Positions 54,443 to 63,344 of a stretch of DNA of 64,000 nucleotides are shown here, in pieces. Under the pieces are notes generated by a model. It had not been told where the DNA came from and ran no database searches. It worked only from the letters and a program-made list of their open reading frames with translations. The translations under genes were made by a program, and so were the position numbers. The stretch is taken from contig NZ_QOKZ01000001.1 of NCBI RefSeq assembly GCF_003697785.1, positions 744,001 through 808,000 on the forward strand. Direction: 5' to 3'. Positions within the stretch are counted from its first letter, which is position 1. Each line of letters starts with the position of its first letter. The DNA is from Paracoccus alkanivorans (GTDB lineage Bacteria > Pseudomonadota > Alphaproteobacteria > Rhodobacterales > Rhodobacteraceae).

Positions 54443-55633
54443 ATGACAACGACTCTCACTGCAGGGCGCATCGAGACCGGGCGCGCAGCCCGTTGGGCTC
54501 TTGTCGCGCTTGGCATCGGCGCCTTCGGGATCGGCCTGACCGAATTCGTGATCATGGGATTGCTGGTAGAGGTGGCACAATCGCTTTCGGTCAGCGTGCC
54601 ATCGGCGGGCCTGCTGATCAGCGGCTATGCGCTTGGCGTCACCTTTGGCGGCCCGCTGCTGACCCTTGCCACGGCGCGCCTGCCGCATCGCAACGTGATC
54701 CTCGCTCTGATGGCGATATTCATCCTCGCCAATATTCTTTGTGCCGTCGCGCCGAGCTATGGGCTGCTGATGCTGGGGCGTGTCATCAGCGGCTTTGCCC
54801 ATGGCACCTTCTTTGGCGTCGGCGCCGTCGTCGCGCAAAGCCTGGTGCCGCCCGAGCGCAAGGCTTCAGCCATCGCGCTGGTCTTTACCGGCCTGACGCT
54901 GGCAACGGTCCTGGGTCTGCCCTTCGGCACCGAGCTGGGCCAGGCGCTTGGCTGGCGCGCGACCTTCTGGAGCGTAAGCGGTATCGGTCTGCTGGCCCTG
55001 ATCGCCAGTGCATTGTCGCTGCCCGTCGGCACCCGTGGCGAAACCCCGGCGAACTGGCGCAGCCTTGCACGGCTTCTGTGTGGCGCTCCGTTACTGGCGC
55101 TTGCCACCACTACGCTCGGCTATGCCGGGGTGTTCCTGGTCTTCACCTATATCGCACCGATCCTGACCGGGATCAGCGAGGTCTCCCCATCGCATGTATC
55201 GCGATACCTGCTGTTGTTCGGCGCGGGTATCGTGGTGGGCAACATCCTTGGCGGGCGCCTTGCAGATCGCGGGCTGCGCCCGGCACTGCTGGGAACATTG
55301 GCAGGGCTGGCGGTGGTGATATTGGTCATGCGTCTTGGCATGGGTAATCCGGGTGCGGCGATGGTCTCACTTTTCCTGTTCGGTGCTGCGGCCTTCTCGA
55401 CCCTCGCGCCGCTTCAGGCCTTCATGCTGCGCCAGTCCCAAGGCGCAAGCGCGGAGTTGGCCTCGACCCTGAACATCTCGGCCTTCAACCTTGCCAATGC
55501 CATCGGTGCAGCCATCGGCGGCAGCGCGATCGCGGCAGGATGGGGGCTTGGCAGCTTGTTCCCGCTTGGCGCCGTCATGCCGGTGCTGGCCGTGCTGCTG
55601 ACCCTCGCAACCTTCAAATCCGGGGAAGAATGA
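54443..55633 (+). CDS. MFS efflux transporter (AraJ/YdhP-like)
   Basis: A 396-residue 12-TM major facilitator. ALGIGAFGIGLTEFVIMGLL and GRVISGFAHGTFFGVGAVVA (the GFAHG motif-C region) match the sugar-efflux/AraJ-YdhP group of drug:H+ antiporters. Start ATG 54443, with GGAG upstream. The stop overlaps the SGNH hydrolase start. Substrate unknown. Confidence 0.9.
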   Translation: MTTTLTAGRIETGRAARWALVALGIGAFGIGLTEFVIMGLLVEVAQSLSVSVPSAGLLISGYALGVTFGGPLLTLATARLPHRNVILALMAIFILANILCAVAPSYGLLMLGRVISGFAHGTFFGVGAVVAQSLVPPERKASAIALVFTGLTLATVLGLPFGTELGQALGWRATFWSVSGIGLLALIASALSLPVGTRGETPANWRSLARLLCGAPLLALATTTLGYAGVFLVFTYIAPILTGISEVSPSHVSRYLLLFGAGIVVGNILGGRLADRGLRPALLGTLAGLAVVILVMRLGMGNPGAAMVSLFLFGAAAFSTLAPLQAFMLRQSQGASAELASTLNISAFNLANAIGAAIGGSAIAAGWGLGSLFPLGAVMPVLAVLLTLATFKSGEE

Positions 55634-56847
55634 TGAAACCGATCACCGCAACGACCGCCTTGCTATTTTTCGCTTTATCCGCCGGAACGGTCCATTCAGA
55701 GGAATGGACCCCGGCCTGGGCCGCAAGCCCGGAAGCCGTCTGGAGTAGCGAATTCGACTTTCCCACCGGACTGCCCGACAGTATTGCCGGGCAAACCATT
55801 CGCCAGCCACTGACCCTTGCATGGGGCGGGGACAGCCTGCGCATCACCCTGTCGAACAGTTACGGCACCAAACCCCTGCCTGTTGACGAGGCCATGATCG
55901 CGCTCGGCGGCAAAGCTGCCGCGCTGGAGGGGCAGGAACTACCGATCCTCTTCGGTGGCAAGTCCGAGGTGACCATACCGCCGGGAGCGCGGATCACCTC
56001 GGACCCGGTGGCGCTGCCGGTCGAGGCCGGGCAACGCATCTCTGTCACCCTGAGTTATGGCGAGGGCGCGGTCGCGGAGGATTTCCATTGGGACGCGCGG
56101 GAAACGGGCTTTGTCCTTGATGAGGATCAGATCGACGCAGAGATCACCGCCCGTGTGACTCTTTCCGACGTGCTGACCGACCGTCCGGCCGACATGGTCG
56201 TGGTCGCGATTGGGGATTCCATCACCGATGGCAATGGCGCGGCGTTGAACGAGGATGTCCGCTGGCCGGATTTCCTGTCCCGACGGCTCGCCCCGGAAGG
56301 TGTCGCGGTGATAAATGCCGGCATATCCGGCGGCAGGCTCCTCTCGAACGGGATGGGAGAAAGCATTCTGGCACGGATCGACCGCGATGCTTTCGCCGTG
56401 CCCGGAGTTGATGCCGTGGTGCTTTTGATCGGCACCAACGATATCGCCTGGCCAGGTTCGTCCTTTGCTCCCGACGAGACACCCATGACACTCGAACGTC
56501 TGCAGGCGGGCATTGCCGCTGTTTCAGCGAAGAGCAAGGCTCGGGACATGCGCCTGATCGTGGGCACCGTCCCGCCATTTCGTGGCGCCCTGCCCGGCAC
56601 ACCCATGGCAGCTACATATTGGACTGCCGGGAAAGATGCTCTTCGCCGTGAGTTCAACGACTGGCTGCGAAAAACCGATCTGGTCGATGGGCTGGTTGAT
56701 TTCGATGCCGTTCTGCGTGATCCGGACGATGCGTCGCGGCTGAAACCTGCTTATGACAGCGGGGATCGGCTGCATCCTAGCGCTGCAGGAAATGAGGCGA
56801 TGGCGGCGGCCATCTCCCTGGAGCTTCTGGAAGGGGAGCCACGATGA
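55630..56847 (+). CDS. Secreted SGNH/GDSL-family hydrolase
   Basis: A 405-residue esterase-type protein with a signal peptide (TATTALLFFALSAGTVHSEE). The four SGNH blocks are seen: IGDSITDGNG (Ser), NAGISGGRL (Gly), IGTNDIAWPGS (Asn) and GDRLHPSAAG (Asp/His dyad). An N-terminal beta domain of about 160 residues precedes them, as in larger GDSL esterases acting on acyl groups of polysaccharides. ATG 55630 overlaps the MFS stop (ATG 55633 also possible), so the pair is coupled. Confidence 0.88.
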   Translation: MMKPITATTALLFFALSAGTVHSEEWTPAWAASPEAVWSSEFDFPTGLPDSIAGQTIRQPLTLAWGGDSLRITLSNSYGTKPLPVDEAMIALGGKAAALEGQELPILFGGKSEVTIPPGARITSDPVALPVEAGQRISVTLSYGEGAVAEDFHWDARETGFVLDEDQIDAEITARVTLSDVLTDRPADMVVVAIGDSITDGNGAALNEDVRWPDFLSRRLAPEGVAVINAGISGGRLLSNGMGESILARIDRDAFAVPGVDAVVLLIGTNDIAWPGSSFAPDETPMTLERLQAGIAAVSAKSKARDMRLIVGTVPPFRGALPGTPMAATYWTAGKDALRREFNDWLRKTDLVDGLVDFDAVLRDPDDASRLKPAYDSGDRLHPSAAGNEAMAAAISLELLEGEPR

Positions 56848-56957
56848 CCATTATAGGGTAGCTGTTATCCGCAGGCAGGAGAAATCGTGCAATGCGGGAA
56901 TGCCCGCGACGTGATTGTGATAGGGCGGCAGCTTGAAGGCCGCATCGCGATGCGATG

Positions 56958-57863
56958 TCAGGCGTAGGTTTCGCTGGCGACGGAGCGGCGGATCTCGATT
57001 CCATCCCGGCCCGGCGGGGCACCGAACATGCGCCGATACTCGCGGCTGAATTGCGAGGGGCTTTCATAGCCGATAGAAAAGCCCACCTGCGCAACATCCG
57101 CACCGTCGCGAAGAAGTAGCCGCCGGGCTTCCTGCAGCCGCAGCTGCTTCTGGAACTGTATCGGGGTCATCGCCGTCGCGGCCTTGAAATGACGATGGAA
57201 CGTGGCCGGGCTCATCCCGGCCAGTGCCGCAAGATGCGGAACACTGATCATGCTGGTGAAATTGTCGCGCACCCATGCGACCGACCGGCCGATGCGGGCC
57301 ATTCGGCTATCGGCCAGACCGATCTGACGCAGCATCGTCCCCTGAGGACTGTTCAAAAGCTGCCAGACGATTTCGCGCCGGATCATCGGTGCCAGAACCG
57401 GAATGTCCCGCGGTCGACCGGCCAGTGCCAGCAGTCTCTCAAGCGGGTCGATGACAACACCGGGCAATTGATGAACGCCAAGCGCGACCGGCGCAGACGC
57501 GGGCCGCGCCGTATCGCGTGCCAGTTCCAGCAGCAGTTCGGCGATGACCGCGGGATCAATATTGAGAGCGAAGGCAATATAGGGGGTGTTTCGGGACGCG
57601 GTAACGATTTCAGCCCGGATAGGAACATCGAGTGATGCAATCAGGCATTTCCCCTGATCGTAACGAAAGATGCGATCCCCGAGACGGCTGATCTTGGCTC
57701 CTTGCAGCACAACGATGAGGGAAGGCCGGTAAACGCCATGAAACGGGCCGGTTGGAGCTTCGGCGACAGTCACCGACAAACCCGGCAACGGGGTTTCGCG
57801 CCCGTGATCGCGCCAGATCGCCAATGCGCTGGCTTTCAGCTTGCCCAGTGAGGTCTTTTCCAT
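56958..57863 (-). CDS. AraC-family regulator with AraC_N domain
   Basis: A 301-residue regulator. The N-terminal half (GVYRPSLIVVLQGAKISRLG) is the PF06719-type AraC_N domain and the C-terminal half has two HTH motifs (SVPHLAALAGMSPATFHRHF; VAQVGFSIGYESPSQFSREY). Start ATG 57863 (MEKTSLGKLKAS); the longer frame to 58010 is not conserved. It diverges from an aldo/keto reductase, the same logic as E. coli YqhC next to aldehyde reductases. Confidence 0.92.
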   Translation of the reverse strand: MEKTSLGKLKASALAIWRDHGRETPLPGLSVTVAEAPTGPFHGVYRPSLIVVLQGAKISRLGDRIFRYDQGKCLIASLDVPIRAEIVTASRNTPYIAFALNIDPAVIAELLLELARDTARPASAPVALGVHQLPGVVIDPLERLLALAGRPRDIPVLAPMIRREIVWQLLNSPQGTMLRQIGLADSRMARIGRSVAWVRDNFTSMISVPHLAALAGMSPATFHRHFKAATAMTPIQFQKQLRLQEARRLLLRDGADVAQVGFSIGYESPSQFSREYRRMFGAPPGRDGIEIRRSVASETYA

Positions 57864-58030
57864 GATTTCAGTATAGCCGGGTGGCATTTCCGCGCCAGAG
57901 CCGATCCGCCCGAAATGAGAGGATCGGGCAGGATTTCGCGAGGATTGGCGTGGCCCGCACAAGCCGTCTGCCCATAGATAAGACCATGCCGCAGTCACCC
58001 GGACCGGCATTTTATCAAAGGACAGAATCC

Positions 58031-59062
58031 ATGCGTTACCGTCGCCTTGGCCATAGTGGCCTTTTCGTTTCCGAACTTTGCCTCGGCACCATGACCTTCG
58101 GCGGTTCGGAGGGTATGTGGGGCCAGATCGGCCAGCTTCAGCAGGAAGAAGCGGACAGCCTCGTCCGGACCGCGCTGAACGCGGGTATCAACTTTATCGA
58201 CACGGCCAATATCTACGCAAACGGGCAAAGCGAGAGGATCCTTGGCCAGTCATTGAAAAATCTGGGGGTAGCCCGCGAGGATGTGGTGATCGCAACCAAG
58301 GTTCTTGGCCCGATGGGTGAGGGCCCAAATGCACGGGGGGCCTCACGCGGGCATATCCTGGACCAGGCGAAGGCCAGCCTCGCTCGGCTGCAACTGGACC
58401 ATATCGACCTCTACCAGATCCACGGCTTCGACCCGGCGACACCGATGGTCGAGACATTGGAGGCGCTCGATGCGCTGGTCCGGCAGGGGCATGTCCGCTA
58501 CCTTGGCCTCTCCAATTGGGCCGCATGGCAGATCGTCAAGGCGGTAGGGATTGCCGAAGCGCGAAAACTGGCGCCGGTCGTGTCATTGCAAGCCTATTAT
58601 ACGTTGGCAGGCCGCGATCTCGAGCGGGAGGTGATGCCAATGCTGAAATCAGAAAACATCGGGTTGATGGTCTGGAGCCCCCTCGCCGGCGGCTTTCTTT
58701 CGGGAAAATACGACCGCGAAGGGAAAACGGCGGAAGGACGCCGCGCAAATTTCGACTTCCCGCCAATCAGCAAGGACCGCGCCTATGACGCTATCGAGGT
58801 AATGCGCAATATCGCAGCCAGCAATGACTGCTCGGTTGCTCAGGTGGCATTGGCCTGGTTGTTGCATCAGGACGCGGTGACTAGCGTGATCATCGGCGCG
58901 AAACGGACTGATCAACTTACCGACAATATCGGCGCGGCACAGGTGTCCCTGACCAAAGAGGATCTCGTAGCGCTGGATGCGGTGACAAGGCTTCCGGCGG
59001 AATATCCCGGCTGGATGCTGGAACGTCAGGGCGAATACCGCGCGCATATGCTGGAGAAATGA
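58031..59062 (+). CDS. Aldo/keto reductase
   Basis: A 343-residue TIM-barrel NADPH reductase. MRYRRLGHSGLFVSELCLGT opens it; catalytic Asp and Tyr are in INFIDTANIYANGQSE, Lys in VVIATKVLG, and the coenzyme motif is VIIGAKRTDQLTDNI. It reduces aldehydes or ketones, likely as detoxification. ATG 58031 has AAGGACAG upstream. Confidence 0.94.
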   Translation: MRYRRLGHSGLFVSELCLGTMTFGGSEGMWGQIGQLQQEEADSLVRTALNAGINFIDTANIYANGQSERILGQSLKNLGVAREDVVIATKVLGPMGEGPNARGASRGHILDQAKASLARLQLDHIDLYQIHGFDPATPMVETLEALDALVRQGHVRYLGLSNWAAWQIVKAVGIAEARKLAPVVSLQAYYTLAGRDLEREVMPMLKSENIGLMVWSPLAGGFLSGKYDREGKTAEGRRANFDFPPISKDRAYDAIEVMRNIAASNDCSVAQVALAWLLHQDAVTSVIIGAKRTDQLTDNIGAAQVSLTKEDLVALDAVTRLPAEYPGWMLERQGEYRAHMLEK

Positions 59063-59065
59063 CGA

Positions 59066-59099
59066 AAAACGGGCCTCGCGCGCAAACGTGGCGCCCGTT
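59066..59099 (-). terminator. Hairpin with minus-strand T-run after the ArsR gene
   Basis: AAACGGGC pairs with GCCCGTTT (8 bp). On the minus strand it is followed by TTTTTCG, so it could end the ArsR transcript; the plus-strand reading after the reductase lacks a T-run. The rest of the 59063-59288 gap shows nothing. Confidence 0.4.
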
Positions 59100-59288
59100 T
59101 GGATAAGGTTCGCCGCGTTGGGGTAGCCCGCGCGGCGTCCTGTTCAGATCACTCGCGGACGGCCATTTGAATGTCCGGAGCAGGCAAGCTGCGAAGCTGC
59201 GCTCGATACCGGTTCGGGCCGTCCGCATCTGCCGGAATAGCCCAGGGGCCGTTTTGCCAATCCGCCTTCGGCATGATCAGCCGGCCCG

Positions 59289-59597
59289 TTACACCGAAAG
59301 CTGTCGTCCCAGCCATTCGAGATAGTCCCGAATGACATTTTCATCGCGCTTGCAATATGACCATTTCTGATACTTCCGGACCGTAATGAAACCGGCCTGC
59401 CTGAGGATGTCCAGATGCCTGCTGGCCGTCGGTTGCGCGACGGCTAGTGCCTCCGCGATCATGGTCATACAGACCCCGAACTCCATCGGATCGGCTGACC
59501 ATTGATGGCCGAAATACCTGTTCGGCTCTGCCAATAACCGGAGGATCGACATCCGGGTTTCACTGGCCATCGCCTTGATCTGTGTTGACCTATCCAT
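59289..59597 (-). CDS. ArsR-family repressor
   Basis: A 102-residue winged-helix protein. The recognition helix is in IAEALAVAQPTASRHLDILR and the wing in GFITVRKYQKWSYCKRDE. It has two cysteines (Cys43 in FGVCMTM and the wing Cys) but no typical arsenic or metal CxC site, so it may sense an organic ligand or redox state. It diverges from the hydrolase across 65 bp. Confidence 0.9.
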   Translation of the reverse strand: MDRSTQIKAMASETRMSILRLLAEPNRYFGHQWSADPMEFGVCMTMIAEALAVAQPTASRHLDILRQAGFITVRKYQKWSYCKRDENVIRDYLEWLGRQLSV

Positions 59598-59662
59598 CTT
59601 ACCATCATATCGTTACTTAGCTAAATGACAATGCGAATATTGCCATGCTGGAGTTACCGAAC

Positions 59663-60463
59663 ATGTCGAGCATCGGCGGGAACACCGTCAGATGGGGAAG
59701 CTGCGGAGAAGGGCCACCACTGGTCGCCATTCACGGCACGCCATTTTCCTCGCAGGTCTGGCGCAGGATCGTGCCGCATCTCGCCGATCGAAGAACCGTC
59801 TATTTCTTTGACCTGCCCGGCTATGGCCAATCCGAAATGAGAGAAGGCCAAGACGTGTCCCTGGCAGTGCAGAACAAGGTTCTCGCGGCGCTGTTCGCGG
59901 AATGGGGGCTCGACCGGCCCGACGTTCTGGCACATGATTTCGGCGGTGCAACCGCACTGCGGGCATATTACCTGGACGGATTGCGTTACGCCTCGCTCAC
60001 CATTTTCGATGCCGTTGCTCTTGCTCCTTGGGGATCACCCTTCGTTCAGCATGTCCGGAAACACGAGGCCGCATTTTCCGGAATGCCGGATTACATGCAC
60101 CGCGCGCTCCTGAAGGCATATTTGCAGACGGCAGCGCACAAGCCCTTGTCCAGCGAAGCGGTCGACATCTACAGCACCCCATGGCTCGGACCCGTTGGTC
60201 AGCCTGCCTTCTATCGGCAGATTGCGCAGATGGACCAGCGATACACCGACGAGGTCCAAGGGCTCTATGATTTCATGGATTGCCCCGTCACTGTGCTCTG
60301 GGGCGAGCGGGACGAGTGGATTCCTTATGGAAAGGGCGAGGAATTGGCGGCCCTGATCTCTGACCGTCCCTGCGTGCCGGTTCCCGATTCCGGGCATCTC
60401 GTCCAAGAGGATCGGCCGGAAGCGATCGTCGCCGCAGTATTGAGACAGATTTCGACCGGCTGA
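59663..60463 (+). CDS. Alpha/beta hydrolase with Asp nucleophile (dehalogenase/epoxide-hydrolase type)
   Basis: A 266-residue alpha/beta hydrolase. The oxyanion motif is AIHGTPFSSQVW. The nucleophile elbow reads VLAHDFGGATA, with Asp where esterases have Ser, as in haloalkane/fluoroacetate dehalogenases and epoxide hydrolases. VLWGERDEWIP and PDSGHLVQEDRPE supply the acid and the His. GGAG nine bases before ATG 59663 favours that start; ATG 59645 adds six residues. Probably under the divergent ArsR repressor. Confidence 0.85.
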   Translation: MSSIGGNTVRWGSCGEGPPLVAIHGTPFSSQVWRRIVPHLADRRTVYFFDLPGYGQSEMREGQDVSLAVQNKVLAALFAEWGLDRPDVLAHDFGGATALRAYYLDGLRYASLTIFDAVALAPWGSPFVQHVRKHEAAFSGMPDYMHRALLKAYLQTAAHKPLSSEAVDIYSTPWLGPVGQPAFYRQIAQMDQRYTDEVQGLYDFMDCPVTVLWGERDEWIPYGKGEELAALISDRPCVPVPDSGHLVQEDRPEAIVAAVLRQISTG

Positions 60464-60532
60464 CATCTACCTTCAGCGTCGCCGTCGTATGCGGCTGGCA
60501 CGGCTTGATCAATGTCATGGTTTTGGGAGCGA

Positions 60533-61330
60533 TCAACCGCCAAACTGGCGCATTGCACAGGCTGTTTTGTCGTCGGCCGGAAAGAATGCTTCGATCGTTA
60601 CTTCAGACAGCGTCACATCGGTGGCTGTCCCGAAAACGGTGGTGGTGCTGAGAAAAGCCAGCGGGCCCGCATCGCTTTTCAACCTGAGCGGCACCGCTAT
60701 GCGTCCTTCCCGTGCCGGGTCGGATCTGGCCGGTTCGGTGCTCACCGGAAAAGGAAAGCCGGCGAGTTCATCGCGAAGCGCGATCAGCCTTGCATCCGCC
60801 GATTGCCGGATGTCGTGCTCGAGCCGGGCCAGCAGGTGGGATCGCCATTCCGCCAGGTTGAGAATACGTGGCGCCAGCCCCTCGGGATGGAGGCTCAGCC
60901 GCAGAACATTGACCTCTCCCTCCAGAAGATGCGGCGCGGCCCTCGCCATCAGGTTCCGGGCTGCCGAATTCGCTGAAATGAGCATCCAGTGACGATCCAC
61001 CGCCAGTGCCGGATGCGGCAGATGGCCATGCAGAACGCTCTCGATCATTCGGCGAACCCCCGAGAGTTCCGGCGCGTCCAGCCCGCGATGCGGGTAATGC
61101 GGGGCATGGCCCGCCGCGATCAGGATCATGTTGCGTTCGCGCAGCGGGATCTGGAGCCGTTCGCCGAGATGCAACACCATCTCCCGGCTTGGCCGGGACC
61201 GCCCCGACTCCAGGAAACTGAGATGACGCTGGGAAATATCCGCCTCGCTCGCCAGCGCAAGCTGGCTGAGCCTGCGCCTTTGCCGCCATTGCCGCAACAA
61301 TTCCCCTGCATTGCCGGTCATGCTGTTCAT
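60533..61330 (-). CDS. XRE-family regulator with MmyB-like ligand domain
   Basis: A 265-residue protein. The Cro/CI-type HTH is at the start (LLRQWRQRRRLSQLALASEA, DISQRHLSFLESGRSRPSRE), and the rest (HPALAVDRHWMLISANSAAR) is the PAS-like MmyB domain reported to bind fatty-acid-type ligands. No ribosome site decides between ATG 61330 and 61321. It diverges from a two-gene unit. Confidence 0.9.
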   Translation of the reverse strand: MNSMTGNAGELLRQWRQRRRLSQLALASEADISQRHLSFLESGRSRPSREMVLHLGERLQIPLRERNMILIAAGHAPHYPHRGLDAPELSGVRRMIESVLHGHLPHPALAVDRHWMLISANSAARNLMARAAPHLLEGEVNVLRLSLHPEGLAPRILNLAEWRSHLLARLEHDIRQSADARLIALRDELAGFPFPVSTEPARSDPAREGRIAVPLRLKSDAGPLAFLSTTTVFGTATDVTLSEVTIEAFFPADDKTACAMRQFGG

Positions 61331-61463
61331 GGTCGGATGATTAACGCGGGAATTGCAAGGGAACAATTACCTCCAAGGTAATCGATTCAAGACAGCCGAT
61401 TCGCGATGAACGGGTATCGCCCTGTCATTCCGGCAAGGCGGAACCGGATCGAAGGAGATAACC

Positions 61464-61865
61464 ATGTTTCACGAACATCACCGCCCATCGTTGCATACTC
61501 TCTTGCGGCTCGACGCCTTTACCTGCGTCATGATGGGCAGCCTTCTGGTCCTTGCGCCGGAACCGGCTGCCGCACTGACACGAATTCCCGTATCGCTGCT
61601 GTTCTGGGCCGGTCTGGTCCTGTTCCCGGTCGCTGCCTTCATGCTTGCCCTGTCGTTGAAGCCACATGTCCCGGCATGGGGGGCGTTTGCCGTGATTGCG
61701 GGCAACTGGCTCTGGGTGCTGGCGAGCCTGCTTCTGCCACTGCTGGGAATCATCCTGCCCAACGCCCTGGGCTGGCTTTTCCTGTTGGGACAGGCCGTGG
61801 TCGTCGCAGGTTTTGCCGGTTTCGAGCAGCGAGCAGCTCCGAAACCCGCTCCCGCTCACAGCTGA
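61464..61865 (+). CDS. Four-TM membrane protein of unknown function
   Basis: A 133-residue protein with four hydrophobic helices (CVMMGSLLVLAPEPAAALTR; SLLFWAGLVLFPVAAFMLAL; FAVIAGNWLWVLASLLLPLL; LGWLFLLGQAVVVAGFAGFE) and a short polar tail. No family is recognised with certainty. It is 25 bp before the NTF2-like gene and divergent from the XRE regulator, which probably controls both. Confidence 0.75.
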   Translation: MFHEHHRPSLHTLLRLDAFTCVMMGSLLVLAPEPAAALTRIPVSLLFWAGLVLFPVAAFMLALSLKPHVPAWGAFAVIAGNWLWVLASLLLPLLGIILPNALGWLFLLGQAVVVAGFAGFEQRAAPKPAPAHS

Positions 61866-61890
61866 ACAAATTCCCGAAGGGAGAAAGATC

Positions 61891-62322
61891 ATGACTCAAT
61901 GCGCAATCGATCATCCGCAAACCGAAGCCACGCGAGCCGTCGTGCAGGAGTTTCTCGCGGCACGCCTGGCCGGAGACATCCGGCGCCTTACGCTGCTGTT
62001 TGCCGAAAAGGTCGACTGGGTGCTTGCCGAGAACCCGACCGTTCCGTGGATCCGGCCACGGTCCACCGCCGCAGAATGCGCGGCCCAATTCACGGAATTG
62101 ATGGAGCACACGGTGCCCGATGAAGCGCGGGCTTCCATCGACACGCTCGTTGTCGATGGCGCTGATGCCGTCCTGATGGGGTATCTGTCAGGAACTGTGC
62201 GGGCGACGGGAAAATCCTTCGAAGGGCCGTTTGCCCTGCGCCTTACGGTAGAAGATGGCCGGATCACCAAGCATCACCTGTATGAGAACAGCCTGTCGAT
62301 CGCCGAGGCTTGCGCCCCATGA
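61891..62322 (+). CDS. NTF2/SnoaL-like protein
   Basis: A 143-residue alpha+beta-cone protein of the ketosteroid-isomerase/SnoaL type: AVVQEFLAARLAGDIRRLTL, the Trp-containing VDWVLAENPTVPWIRP pocket, and the closing FEGPFALRLTVEDGRITKHH. ATG 61891 has GAAGGGAGAAAG upstream. Relatives are detoxifying or stress proteins of unknown substrate. Confidence 0.85.
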   Translation: MTQCAIDHPQTEATRAVVQEFLAARLAGDIRRLTLLFAEKVDWVLAENPTVPWIRPRSTAAECAAQFTELMEHTVPDEARASIDTLVVDGADAVLMGYLSGTVRATGKSFEGPFALRLTVEDGRITKHHLYENSLSIAEACAP

Positions 62323-62551
62323 GGGGTGCAAGCATCGAATATGACGGGCCGCACCGCAGCACTTACCCGATGAATCCGGGTCCGGCTGCGTTGAAGCAGT
62401 TCGGAAGGCCGGGGCACCGGATGCCCGAACCGGACGATGCAGCGTAACTCCAGGCCGATAGTCGTGACGATCATGGGCTGTGGATCGAAACACCAGCATA
62501 GCATCAGTCAACCTTGCCTTGATGCCATACCTCGCTTGCAATTTAGGTTAT

Positions 62552-62568
62552 TTGGTCCTATGGTCCAA
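62552..62568. promoter_or_regulatory. GntR/FadR-type operator
   Basis: TTGGTCC-TAT-GGTCCAA: an inverted repeat with one mismatch per arm, of the TGGTC-N-ACCA kind bound by FadR-subfamily GntR regulators. It lies 18 bp before the GntR ATG and would allow autoregulation of the GntR-TRAP unit. The rest of 62323-62551 shows nothing recognised. Confidence 0.55.
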
Positions 62569-62585
62569 CCACAGGAGGGGAATCA

Positions 62586-63344
62586 ATGGCCGGTATCACA
62601 GCAGTCGACGAGATCAGGGAAACGCTTAGGCGCGAGATCATGGAGAATTACACGGTCGGCGATTACCTTCCGACCGAGCGGGAATTGGCCGAGCGGTTCG
62701 GCGTTTCCCGCAACACCATACGCGAGACGATAATTCATCTCGAAGCGTTTCAGCTGGTGCGCAAGACCAAGCGTGGACCACAGGTGTCAAAGCCCGACTT
62801 CGACGTTATGTTCCAAGGGTTTACACAGTTCTTCGCCACCTCGTCGCAAACCTTCGTCGATGTTCTGAATTTTCGCCGGATCGTCGAATCCGGGGCCGTG
62901 CCACTCATCATCCGCAACGCGACTTCAGAAGATGTCGAAAAGATGGATGAGGCCAACCGGGCCATGGGCGTTGCAATGACGGCCGCGGCATCCGCCGAAC
63001 AGGACTATCGATTTCACCTCGCCATGATCGACGCGGCCCATAACGACGTGTTGAGCCGGATGTATCGCGTCATGTCGGTCCCGCTGCGCTTCTATCTTGA
63101 GGTTGGCAAGTCACATTCGCCCGCGACCGCGACTGCCGCCGAACAACACAATCGGATCATCACAGCTGTCAATCAGCGCGGGCCCGAGGAACTGACGGCG
63201 GCTCTGGGCGCTCATTTCGACCATTCGGGAAAAACCCTTGCCGACTGGCTTGCCAGCCGCGACGGCGCAGATGCCCCGGCGGAAATATGGCCGCCCACCC
63301 TGGAGCGGCGGAACACACCCATCACATCAGGAGGAATCAAATGA
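62586..63344 (+). CDS. FadR-subfamily GntR regulator
   Basis: A 252-residue regulator. The GntR wHTH is at YLPTERELAERFGVSRNTIR (about 27-46) and the C-terminal all-helical FCD domain has metal/ligand acidic-His positions (DYRFHLAMIDAAHN). AGGAGGGG precedes the ATG. It overlaps the TRAP solute-binding gene by 4 bp (ATGA), so regulator and transporter are translated together. Confidence 0.92.
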   Translation: MAGITAVDEIRETLRREIMENYTVGDYLPTERELAERFGVSRNTIRETIIHLEAFQLVRKTKRGPQVSKPDFDVMFQGFTQFFATSSQTFVDVLNFRRIVESGAVPLIIRNATSEDVEKMDEANRAMGVAMTAAASAEQDYRFHLAMIDAAHNDVLSRMYRVMSVPLRFYLEVGKSHSPATATAAEQHNRIITAVNQRGPEELTAALGAHFDHSGKTLADWLASRDGADAPAEIWPPTLERRNTPITSGGIK

